A DNA stretch of 35,318 nt from JBBQXY01 sp051004815 (GTDB lineage Bacteria; Chloroflexota; Ktedonobacteria; Ktedonobacterales; Ktedonobacteraceae): NCBI GenBank assembly GCA_051004815.1, contig JBPCJY010000075.1:1-35318 (forward strand). The letters run 5' to 3'. This document shows, piece by piece, positions 8,564-15,394 of this stretch (position 1 is the stretch's first letter; each line of letters begins with the position of its first letter). A program made the position numbers and the translations under genes. Under the pieces are notes generated by a model. That model had not been told where the DNA came from and made no database searches. It saw only the letters and a list, made by a program, of their open reading frames with translations.

Positions 8564-8917
8564 TTAACCCAGCATCTTCGTCATCTGGTCGCAGGACCAG
8601 GAGGCGTTGCGGCAGGCGTTGGCACAATCGGTGTCGCCCATTTGTTCGCATTCGTTGGAGCAGTGGTTAGTCACTTGGGCCGCGGCCTGGCAAACATAGC
8701 CAACGAGCGGAGAATTGTGTTGCATGACATGAGCAGCCGTCAGACACATCTCGGCACAATCCTGTAACATCTGGACATGTTCAGGCTTGGCATGATCGCC
8801 ACCCGCCTGTTGACATTTCTGGGCAGTCTGGGTACAGACCGCATTACAGTTCAGACAGTCCTGAATGCATTGCTGCATCTCAACCTGCCCCATGGATTTT
8901 CCTGTATTTTGTTGCAT
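8564..8917 (-). CDS. Cys-rich four-helix bundle copper-binding protein (DUF326/Csp-like)
   Basis: The 117-residue protein contains 13 cysteines arranged as CxxxC and CxxC pairs along predicted helices (CIQDCLNCNAVC near 17-28, CAEMC, CSNEC, CANAC). This is the pattern of DUF326 four-helix bundle proteins and the related copper-storage proteins Csp1/Csp3, which hold Cu(I) ions through inward-facing thiolates. No signal peptide is evident, so a cytosolic Csp3-like role is likelier. The gene converges on the operon before it with 7 bases between stops. No copper exporter or regulator lies alongside. The purine-rich sequence before the ATG is only a weak ribosome site; MGQVEM, 8 codons in, is an alternative start. 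Confidence 0.85.
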   Translation of the reverse strand: MQQNTGKSMGQVEMQQCIQDCLNCNAVCTQTAQKCQQAGGDHAKPEHVQMLQDCAEMCLTAAHVMQHNSPLVGYVCQAAAQVTNHCSNECEQMGDTDCANACRNASWSCDQMTKMLG

Positions 8918-9013
8918 ACTTTTCTATCTTTCTTTCTTTGTATCAAGGGAAATCAAGGGATATCCTCTGATAGGTACACGTATTTTTGGGGTTGTATGTG
9001 ACACAACGCCCAT

Positions 9014-9049
9014 CCGGCCCCGCCACAGGGTACCCTGTGGCGGGGCCGG
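9014..9049. repeat. Perfect 36-bp palindrome, member of a dispersed repeat family
   Basis: The sequence from CCGGCCCCGCCACAGGG to its exact complement reads identically on both strands, with no spacer and centre GGGTACCC. It lies 6 bases past the Nudix stop. The flank CGCCCATCCGGCCCCGC and centre CAGGGTACCC recur at 28111-28171 with a different second arm, so it belongs to a repeat family. It could block transcription as a hairpin but lacks a U-tract on either side. Confidence 0.8.
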
Positions 9050-9055
9050 GCACCG

Positions 9056-9544
9056 CTAAAGGCGTGATTTGTGAATGGTTTCCGTCTGTTTCTCTTCGAT
9101 GGCCGCTCCCAGCTTGTCGGTTGTTGTCTGGGATGGGTAGGTTTTCCCTTCCAGCAGGTGTTGCAAGGGCAGGAAGAGTGGTTGTGGCAGGCTATCCCAG
9201 GTGAACCAGCCAACTTCCGATTCCTCTTCGGGGGCGGAAACCTTGGGCTCACCGGAGACATAGTTGGCGTCAAACCAGATGGTGATGTAGTGCTTCTGTT
9301 CTTTTTCAAAGACATCGTTGGTAATGACGCGGAACTTGAGATTGTCGATGATGACGGTGGTTTCCTCTTTGGTTTCGCGCATGGCCGTTTGCTCAGGCGT
9401 TTCGCCATAATCGATGTGGCCGCTGGGTGGGCCCCAGGTTCCCGCGCCATGGGTGTGTTGCCGCTTTTCCAGCAAAATACGATCACCCTTGTTAATAAGA
9501 ATCGACACGCCTACTTGCGCTTGCTTTTCTTGTGCTTCTGGCAT
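9056..9544 (-). CDS. Nudix hydrolase (MutT/NUDT15-like)
   Basis: The 162-residue protein carries a Nudix box, GHIDYGETPEQTAMRETKEE, with the metal-binding RExxEE intact. The box's usual final Gly is replaced by Thr. GTWGPPSGHIDYGE upstream resembles NUDT15/MutT-type nucleotide pyrophosphohydrolases, which cleave nucleoside triphosphates or other X-linked nucleoside diphosphates. GGGAGAG precedes the ATG at 9544, so the start is well supported. The stop is followed immediately by the perfect palindrome at 9014-9049. The gene is a single transcription unit with no linked partner. The substrate is not predictable. Confidence 0.88.
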   Translation of the reverse strand: MPEAQEKQAQVGVSILINKGDRILLEKRQHTHGAGTWGPPSGHIDYGETPEQTAMRETKEETTVIIDNLKFRVITNDVFEKEQKHYITIWFDANYVSGEPKVSAPEEESEVGWFTWDSLPQPLFLPLQHLLEGKTYPSQTTTDKLGAAIEEKQTETIHKSRL

Positions 9545-9684
9545 GAAATCTCTCCCTCTATCGTTAGTCTATCCTGGTAGCAACAGGTCAAAATCTTTAC
9601 ATGGCGTACAAAAGATACCCACTACGCTATAGCACGATTGAGGAAAGAGAGAGGACGCAATTCGTCATAACCAATGCTAAGGTG

Positions 9685-10086
9685 TTATGCAATTTCAATA
9701 TAAATGCGCTTCACCTTCCCCACCTTCTGGAGGAAGGTCGCCACACGATGGAGGAAACCGTACTTGCGTGCGAGTGCCGCCGCGGCGTGGGAAGATTCGC
9801 TGACCGGCAACTCATAGGCCCTGGCTTCCACCGGCTCACCCAATATTTTACCGCGTGCATTGCACGGTGCCAGGACGACGCGCCCATTGTTGCGTATGCG
9901 TTTGATTTTGCCCGTTGTAGAGGGCGTCATCACATAGAGCTTGTCCTGGTCAGGGGCAAACCAGACGATGGTAGGAACCGCTCGGCCATCTTTACGAAAG
10001 GTAGTGAGCAGGGCATATTGGTAGCGACGGAGGTTCGCAAAGGTATCACCTTTAGTATCTTGCGCTGGCGTGTTACTGGTTGTCAT
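9685..10086 (-). CDS. PPOX-class (probably F420-dependent) oxidoreductase, downstream paralogue
   Basis: The 133-residue split-barrel protein of the pyridoxamine 5'-phosphate oxidase superfamily contains LLTTFRKDGRAVPTIVWF, KLYVMTPSTTGKIKRIRNNG and RVVLAPC, the pattern of PPOX-class F420-dependent reductases common in Actinobacteria and Chloroflexota. These small flavin/F420 proteins reduce quinones, biliverdin or similar acceptors. It starts 3 bases after the stop of a close paralogue, and its ribosome site (CAGGAG) lies inside the end of that gene, so translation is probably coupled. The pair looks like a tandem duplication. The cofactor is inferred from family resemblance. Confidence 0.85.
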   Translation of the reverse strand: MTTSNTPAQDTKGDTFANLRRYQYALLTTFRKDGRAVPTIVWFAPDQDKLYVMTPSTTGKIKRIRNNGRVVLAPCNARGKILGEPVEARAYELPVSESSHAAAALARKYGFLHRVATFLQKVGKVKRIYIEIA

Positions 10087-10089
10087 TTT

Positions 10090-10506
10090 TTATTGCTCCT
10101 GTAGTGGTTCTATTACGAAGTAGGTGCGCTGTGTAGTTTCGGGTGCGCGTGAGGCAATGGTCACAAACTGGGGACCGTATTTCTTTGACAGCGTTGCGAA
10201 AGCATGTTCGTGCTCTTCCACTGAGAGTTCGTGCGCTTGTGCCTCGATTTCTTTGCCCGCCAGTACCTGACCTGTGCGATCACAGGGGGCCACCAGGACG
10301 CGACCGCTATTGCGAATGCGCTGGATTTTGCCGGCGGTACTCGTCGTTGTGACATAGAGCTTGCCGTTGTCATTGGCAAACCAGACGGCGGTAGACACTG
10401 CCACCCCATTCTTGCGGAAAGTCGTGAGGCGTATAAATTCATGGGGATAGAGATAGCTAAAAGGGTCGCTTACCTGGCTCTGAGCCTGTGTATGTTCAAT
10501 TGACAC
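10090..10506 (-). CDS. PPOX-class (probably F420-dependent) oxidoreductase, upstream paralogue
   Basis: The 138-residue protein is a close relative of the next gene, sharing LTTFRK-G-AV, VWFA, KLYV-T-ST-GKI-RIRN and GRV-APC. It has the same split-barrel PPOX pattern. The start is GTG at 10506 with GGAG upstream; no in-frame ATG fits the conserved N-terminus better. As the first gene of the pair it carries the promoter region: a TATACT on the minus strand (10545-10550) and a small inverted repeat just downstream. The N-terminus diverges between the paralogues (PFSYLYPHEF against TFANLRRYQY), suggesting different substrates rather than simple dosage. Confidence 0.85.
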   Translation of the reverse strand: MSIEHTQAQSQVSDPFSYLYPHEFIRLTTFRKNGVAVSTAVWFANDNGKLYVTTTSTAGKIQRIRNSGRVLVAPCDRTGQVLAGKEIEAQAHELSVEEHEHAFATLSKKYGPQFVTIASRAPETTQRTYFVIEPLQEQ

Positions 10507-10525
10507 GAAATTTGTCTCCTTTAAA

Positions 10526-10550
10526 AAGTAAAGTTACTTCCTTTAGTATA
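10526..10550 (-). promoter_or_regulatory. Candidate -10 box and operator of the PPOX pair
   Basis: A minus-strand TATACT (10545-10550) is followed by the inverted repeat AAGTAA-AG-TTACTT (10526-10539) between the presumed start of transcription and the ribosome site. No good -35 box lies 16-18 bases upstream. An activator or repressor site is possible; weak evidence. Confidence 0.3.
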
Positions 10551-10607
10551 CCATAAGAGTATTTGGGTACCCTGTTTGAATCAGACGCTTGCCGCGGCAT
10601 AAGCGGG

Positions 10608-12023
10608 TTACAGTGTATTGGCCAATGCAGTGATGGCTTCCTCGAAGCATTCCATGGGGGGGTAGACGACGCCGGCTCCGACCTGGCCGACGCCAGGAAG
10701 GCGATGGGCGATGCCGGTATTGATGACGGGTGGCATGTTGAGGCGGCAGACCTGGCGGATATCAATGCCTGTCGGAGTTCCCTGGAAGTTGAGCGAGGGT
10801 AGGCCAAAGAGCGGATTACTGGTGACGGTGATGGCGTACATTTCGCGGGTATAGCGCAGAGCATCGGCGGGGGTGCCACCGATAAATTGTACGATGGCGG
10901 GCGCACCAGCCATAGCAAAGGCACCAACCCCGCTGGTCTCGGTGATGGCACTATCGCCGATGTCGGGGTTGGCATCGTCCTGACTGAAGCCAGCAAAGTA
11001 GAGACCCTGGATATATTGGGCTGGCCCGACAAACCAACGGTCGCCCAGGCCACTGACACGAATGCCAAAATCGACGCCATTGCGAGCCATTGTCACTACG
11101 ACGCTGCTTTTCGGTACATTAGCCCCAGCCAGGGTAATGGCTTTGGCAGCTGCCATCGATGGGTTGAGGTGGAAGTGGTCGTTGCCAGCGATGAAGCGCA
11201 GCACGGAGGCAGTTTCCGCACGGGTGTTGCCGGTCTCTACCAGGGCTGGTCCGATCTGGCGCACGAAAAGCGAGGTCGCGGCCTTGTTGCGGTTATGGCA
11301 CTCGTCGCCCATCTGCAAGGCTTGCGCCATGATGGCGCGTATATCCATGCCGCCCATGCTCCGTAGAGCGCGGCCAAGGGCTGGGCCTAACACGTCACCC
11401 ATCCAGCGCAATCTATCCAACACCTCTGCTGAAAACGCGCCATAGCGCAGCACCTTGCCCAGGCCCTCGTTGAGGGTGGCATAGGTACGATTGCCATGTG
11501 TCTTATCTTCTACTATGAGCAGGGGCATAGAAGGCGAGGTGATACCAGCCATGGGGCCGACCGCGTTGTAGTGATGGCATGGCGAGAAGGTCAGTACACC
11601 AGCGGTGGCAAGAGACACCGCCTCGTCTTCGTCTTTGGCCCAGCCTTCATAGAGACAGGCACCGATGACCGCACCGCGCATGGGGCCACACATGCGCTCC
11701 CACTGTATGGGTGGGCCAGCATGGAGTAACGTAAACTTCTGGAGTGCGGGAATAACCTCGTGGGCGGGCCGCACATCAATGAGCACGGGCTGTGCCGACA
11801 ACATGCGTTCAACCGCGACCTTGTTGGCTTCGTCTACCGCTGCGTCTGCCAGGACATGGCGCAGTGCAAGTTGGTCGCCAGCGGGCGGTCGCCAGGCCAC
11901 GCGGGTAACAGCCACGTCCTGTGCTTGCAGCGCATCGGCAAAGAGGTCGGCTCCGATATTGAGCACAGAGATGGGCGTGTGCGGTGTTTGTAATGTATGG
12001 GACATCTGGGATGTATCGGACAT
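10608..12023 (-). CDS. allG: DUF1116 protein, AllG/YlbE-like subunit of oxamate carbamoyltransferase type
   Basis: The 471-residue protein matches the YlbE/YahG (DUF1116) family: WERMCGPMRGAVIGACLYEG, FSPCHHYNAVGPMAGITSPS, GMDIRAIMAQALQMGDECHN, and AGNDHFHLNPSMAAAKAITL. In E. coli AllF (FdrA), AllG (YlbE) and AllH (YlbF) form oxamate carbamoyltransferase, which converts oxalurate to oxamate and carbamoyl phosphate at the end of anaerobic allantoin breakdown. The start at 12023 has GAGGAAGG upstream; longer versions overlap the upstream gene. It follows the FdrA homologue by 19 bases, so the two are one operon. AllH and carbamate kinase are absent from the window, so the substrate here may differ. 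The symbol is by homology only. Confidence 0.85.
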   Translation of the reverse strand: MSDTSQMSHTLQTPHTPISVLNIGADLFADALQAQDVAVTRVAWRPPAGDQLALRHVLADAAVDEANKVAVERMLSAQPVLIDVRPAHEVIPALQKFTLLHAGPPIQWERMCGPMRGAVIGACLYEGWAKDEDEAVSLATAGVLTFSPCHHYNAVGPMAGITSPSMPLLIVEDKTHGNRTYATLNEGLGKVLRYGAFSAEVLDRLRWMGDVLGPALGRALRSMGGMDIRAIMAQALQMGDECHNRNKAATSLFVRQIGPALVETGNTRAETASVLRFIAGNDHFHLNPSMAAAKAITLAGANVPKSSVVVTMARNGVDFGIRVSGLGDRWFVGPAQYIQGLYFAGFSQDDANPDIGDSAITETSGVGAFAMAGAPAIVQFIGGTPADALRYTREMYAITVTSNPLFGLPSLNFQGTPTGIDIRQVCRLNMPPVINTGIAHRLPGVGQVGAGVVYPPMECFEEAITALANTL

Positions 12024-12042
12024 GCTATGCCTTCCTCTTTTT

Positions 12043-13650
12043 TTACTGAAAAATGTCGAGACAGCGCATGGCTGCATCGGCATTGCTGGCAAATACCTCG
12101 GCTCCAGCATCGCGCAATTGGCGATGCTGGAGCGAGAGGCGTTGGGGATCGCCTTCCGTACCGCAGAGCGAGATGATGAACGTCAGCCGTCGCCCTGCGC
12201 GCCGCGCCTGCTCACGGGCGGCTTGAATCGCGGGTGCATAGATTGAGGCAGGGTCGGGCAGAGAGCAGTAGCCCAGGACGATATCGAGCAAAATCACGCC
12301 TATGCTGGGATCGTTGGCATCTTCCTGCAAGCGTTTCAGGCGCAAACTGGGATCGATCATGGGATGGGGACGCCCACGCGTGTACTCGTCCGCACCAAAG
12401 TCAATCGCGTAGTGACCCTGGTTGGACTGCCCTTCCACCAGTCGCCATGCTGGTTGCAAAGGAATATTCGAGTAGACAGGACCTAAAGTTTTGCCCTGGG
12501 CTGAGCCTTCCGTCCAGATATGCATGGCCTCGTCACAGAGCGTACCGCCGGAGAAGAGGGCCGCGAGCCGCTGACCCCGCGTCACATCCCTGGCAGCTAC
12601 GCTGGGGATAGCGGAAGGCGAGGTGGGTTTGCGCATGGAGGTGTACCATGTACCGGTAGTAAGCTCGGTGCCGCCGCAGATGCTCACCGCCTTTTGCGCG
12701 GCCTCGGCCAGCGTGCGTGTCACCACGAGGCGATCACCGTAGCGGCTTTGTAACGCATCGACATCCGCGCCCACGAAGCTCACCACCACTGGCTTTCTGC
12801 CCGCGACCGCCGTTGCGAGAACGCGTTCGGCGACGGCGGGAGCAGGTGGCTTGGAGACAATGACGATTACTTCGGTCTGCTCATCTTCTTGCAAGAGGCG
12901 TAGACCCTGTAACGTGGTGATCGCGCCAACAGCCTCGGAGAGGTCACGCCCACCGCAACCGATGACCTGAGAGACGCCGCCGCGTTGCTGCGCGATCAAA
13001 GACATGATCTGCTGTATGCCCGTGCCGGATGCCCCTACGATACCAACCGGCCCCCTGGGAACAACATTGACAAAGCCCAGTCCTACGCCATTCAACATGG
13101 CGGTACCGCAATCCGGCCCCATGAGCAGTAGTCCACGCTCGCGTGCCAATTGTTTGAGGGAGATTTCGTCGGCCAGCGAGACGTTATCGCTAAAGAGAAA
13201 AACGTGCAGTCCATTGCGCAGCGCACGATCAGCTTCCAAGGCAGCGTAAGGGCCGGGGACAGAAATTACAGCAAGCTGCGCCTCTGGATGCAGTTGTGCC
13301 GCTTGCTCCAACGAACGGGGTTGTTGCGGGCTACGTGTGCTGCTTGCGCCGCCTGCTCCATCATCGTTAGAGAAGGTTGGACGTTGCGCTAATTGCTCTT
13401 CTGCGGCCTGTAATGCGCTCTGCGCACTGCTCTCATCGTTGGCGCGAACGACGATCAAGACATCACCTGGGCCAGCGTTGTTTTCAACCGAGGCCAATCC
13501 TGCCTCGGTGAGTAGCTGTAGATTAGGTTCCGTTGCCATGATAGCGGCGGCATCCACGATCCCGCTCATGCTGGTTAAGGTGCTGGCAATTTTCATGAGC
13601 GTGATGGAGTCGAAATAGGCGTTGCGTTTGACACGCGCTCTAATGACCAT
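12043..13650 (-). CDS. fdrA: FdrA/AllF-like protein (succinyl-CoA synthetase-type fold)
   Basis: The 535-residue protein starts with the FdrA hallmark RAYxDSxTLM-like string (RNAYFDSITLMKIASTLTSM). It continues with AAAIMATEPNLQLLTEAGL and GPGDVLIVVRA, then the CoA-ligase-like nucleotide-binding section GPDCGTAMLNGVGLGFVN and VGIVGASGTGIQQI, and CGGRDLSEAVG. FdrA is a succinyl-CoA synthetase alpha/beta-like protein that with YlbE/YlbF forms oxamate carbamoyltransferase in enterobacteria. The ATG at 13650 has GAGG about 11 bases upstream. It is the first gene of the pair. Divergent upstream DNA holds a strong inverted repeat (13792-13812). The usual ring of genes (allantoate hydrolase, YlbF, carbamate kinase) is missing nearby. 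Confidence 0.88.
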   Translation of the reverse strand: MVIRARVKRNAYFDSITLMKIASTLTSMSGIVDAAAIMATEPNLQLLTEAGLASVENNAGPGDVLIVVRANDESSAQSALQAAEEQLAQRPTFSNDDGAGGASSTRSPQQPRSLEQAAQLHPEAQLAVISVPGPYAALEADRALRNGLHVFLFSDNVSLADEISLKQLARERGLLLMGPDCGTAMLNGVGLGFVNVVPRGPVGIVGASGTGIQQIMSLIAQQRGGVSQVIGCGGRDLSEAVGAITTLQGLRLLQEDEQTEVIVIVSKPPAPAVAERVLATAVAGRKPVVVSFVGADVDALQSRYGDRLVVTRTLAEAAQKAVSICGGTELTTGTWYTSMRKPTSPSAIPSVAARDVTRGQRLAALFSGGTLCDEAMHIWTEGSAQGKTLGPVYSNIPLQPAWRLVEGQSNQGHYAIDFGADEYTRGRPHPMIDPSLRLKRLQEDANDPSIGVILLDIVLGYCSLPDPASIYAPAIQAAREQARRAGRRLTFIISLCGTEGDPQRLSLQHRQLRDAGAEVFASNADAAMRCLDIFQ

Positions 13651-13791
13651 AGGAATTTCAACCTCTTCGTAAAAGAACTATTGTGTTTACATACTACCAC
13701 ACCATGGTAGGAAGGACAGGCTTTGGGCGGAAGGATTATAGGAGGAAGGGTTGATGAAGTTTCTGTTATGTGAGTTGATACTATATACTGG

Positions 13792-13812
13792 GCATACACA
13801 CTGTGTATGCCT
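13792..13812. promoter_or_regulatory. Inverted repeat in the divergent fdrA / nuclease intergenic region
   Basis: GGCATACACA, one base, then TGTGTATGCC: perfect 10-bp arms around a single C. It lies 142 bases before fdrA and 129 before the endonuclease gene. The odd 21-bp symmetry is typical of a dimeric regulator site, for instance of a GntR-like factor. No regulator gene is adjacent. Confidence 0.45.
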
Positions 13813-13940
13813 GAACAAACAGAGAAAATTATGCTCATGAGAACAAAAATTACGCAAGAGCCAACTGCCTAAGTCTAGAATAGTATATTTGTCGGATGCT
13901 GGAGTCTTGCTGGGTACCTATGAGCGAGTGGAGGGACAAC

Positions 13941-14381
13941 ATGGGACTGTTTGGACCTAAAAGCAACAAAAAGGCGTTAGGTGAGCGGAGCCAAGCCATC
14001 ATCATTTTCAGACTCTTAGAAGCTGGTTACAACGTTCTTACTCCTTACGGAGACAATACCCGTTACGATCTAGTCATTGAGGATGCTGATAGACAGTTCT
14101 GGCGCGTCCAATGCAAAACTGCTTGGTTAGACAAAGAGGGAACCGTTATACGCTTTGCAGTGGCTAGCTTGAACTACCATACAAAAGCAGGTAGAACTAC
14201 ACATGGCCACAAGGATTACCAGGGAGAAGTAGATTACTTTACTGTTTACTCACCAGATACAGAGAAGGTGTATCTTATTCCCATTAGCCACACAGGGAAA
14301 GCTGAAATGATGTTGCGGTTAGTCCCAGCGAAGAATAGCAATGGCTATGGCGTGAAGATGGCTGCCGATTACGAGTTGTAA
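13941..14381 (+). CDS. Free-standing small PD-(D/E)XK endonuclease, I-Ssp6803I-like
   Basis: The 146-residue protein has the single-domain layout of the PD-(D/E)XK group that includes I-Ssp6803I, a homing enzyme encoded in a tRNA-fMet group I intron of Synechocystis and of similar length (~150 aa). Visible are an N-terminal helix with GERSQAIIIFRLLEAGYNV, then the catalytic strand pair TRYDLVIED...FWRVQCKTA (Asp, and Q-x-K in place of E-x-K, as in that subgroup). GGAGGG 6 bases before the ATG at 13941 decides the start over two upstream Met codons. Its stop is one base from the 3' end of a convergent tRNA-Lys gene. No group I intron is seen: the tRNA is uninterrupted. Homing activity is a hypothesis; many relatives have no known function. 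Confidence 0.75.
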   Translation: MGLFGPKSNKKALGERSQAIIIFRLLEAGYNVLTPYGDNTRYDLVIEDADRQFWRVQCKTAWLDKEGTVIRFAVASLNYHTKAGRTTHGHKDYQGEVDYFTVYSPDTEKVYLIPISHTGKAEMMLRLVPAKNSNGYGVKMAADYEL

Positions 14382-14382
14382 A

Positions 14383-14454
14383 TGACCGCGGTGGGACTCG
14401 AACCCACGACCACACGCTTAAAAGGCGCGTGCTCTACCACTGAGCTACGCGGTC
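14383..14454 (-). tRNA. tRNA-Lys (anticodon UUU)
   Basis: A complete 72-base cloverleaf is on the minus strand. The acceptor GACCGCG pairs with CGCGGTC; the D arm is GCTC/GAGC; the anticodon stem CGCGC/GCGTG (one G-U) closes loop CTTTTAA with anticodon TTT; the T arm is GTGGG-TTCGAGT-CCCAC; the discriminator is A. CCA is not encoded. A TTGACA and a TATACT occur 45-65 bases upstream but only 8 bases apart, so the promoter is unclear. The gene's 3' end abuts the stop codon of the endonuclease gene. Confidence 0.97.
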
Positions 14455-14708
14455 ATGCCCGATGTTGGCTCTAATGCGAACTATGCGGACATAACCGTAG
14501 TATAGCACGGATTGTCAAGGGGGATAGCCCTGATTGAGATCCGTTCCCGGTTGTAACGATTGTGACTTTTGTGACACATCTTTTTCGCTAGCAACATCTA
14601 GACGGTGCCAGTGCTAACAAAGGGTTGCCTTGTGTTGACATAAGAAGAGTATATCATATTTTCGGGAAGCAAGCGAGGGGTGAGCGGGGTTGCTTCAATT
14701 ATCCCATC

Positions 14709-15141
14709 CTACCCCTTATACCCCAGTTCTCGCGCCTTTGCCAACGCTCGCTCAGCCTCGGCTGTCCTCCCAAGTTGTCTGAGCGTGTTGCTCCGTTAAG
14801 GGCTGACCGGAGGGCTGTTTGCGCAAGAGGTCTTGCAATGAGCCGCCGGGGGCGTATTCCATAATCATATAGGGGATGCCATCCTGGATGCCAGCACTGC
14901 GAATGGGCAGGATACGCGGATGGGTGCTGAGTTTTTTGTGGACACGCGCTTCCTGGAAGAAGCGTTGCCGTTCCTCATTGGAGGTGATGACACTGCGCAG
15001 GAGCTTGATGGCGACGATATCGTCGTCAAAGACGAGATGTTCGGCTTGGTAGACGCTGCCAAACGCGCCGTGGCCGATCAAGCTGAGAAGGCGATATTCA
15101 CCGATGTGTTTATTGATGTTGCTATCCGCACCGGGTGCCAT
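14709..15141 (-). pseudogene. Ser/Thr protein kinase remnant: N-lobe joined to a TPR tail by deletion
   Basis: The ATG at 15141 with AAGGGAG upstream opens a Hanks-type kinase N-lobe: glycine loop LIGHGAFGSVYQAEHL, VAIKLL lysine strand, the C-helix FFQEARVHKK, and hinge MEYAPGGSLQDLL. The frame stops at about 14752, before any HRD or DFG motif, so no catalytic C-lobe exists. Just beyond, in another minus frame, the DNA (about 14709-14780) reads RQLGRTAEAERALAKARELG, a TPR helix followed by a stop codon. TPR tails are usual in Chloroflexota kinases. The simplest reading is an internal deletion that removed the C-lobe and middle and shifted the frame. It is presumably inactive, though translation of the 129-residue N-lobe could continue. 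Confidence 0.8.
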
Positions 15142-15394
15142 AGGTTGCTCCCTTCTTAAAATAGGAATGCATAAAGTATAGCTGTGCGTGGCGTGTCCTC
15201 AGTATAGACGAGGTCAATGCTGTTTGGCAAGCATCTATGCGCATCATCCGCCGCTATTTGGCCCTGTCGGTATACTGTAAATATAGAGATATCAGAGGGC
15301 TGAATGCTTTTTCTTTGGCTCTTATTTTTTCTATGCTATCTCTCTTTTTACTGTTTTTTACATGTGGTTCCATGTGTGGTGGAGGAGGATTTTT

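Noticed and set aside
9014..9049. Palindrome as an intrinsic terminator of the Nudix gene
   Set aside because: No U-tract follows on either strand, and the sequence belongs to a dispersed repeat family.
872..14381. Methyltransferase (872) and PD-(D/E)XK nuclease (13941) as one restriction-modification system
   Set aside because: They are about 12 kb apart with unrelated operons between, and the nuclease resembles homing-type rather than restriction enzymes.
13690..14455. Integrated element using tRNA-Lys as attachment site
   Set aside because: No second copy of the tRNA 3' end was found on the far side of the nuclease gene and no integrase is present.
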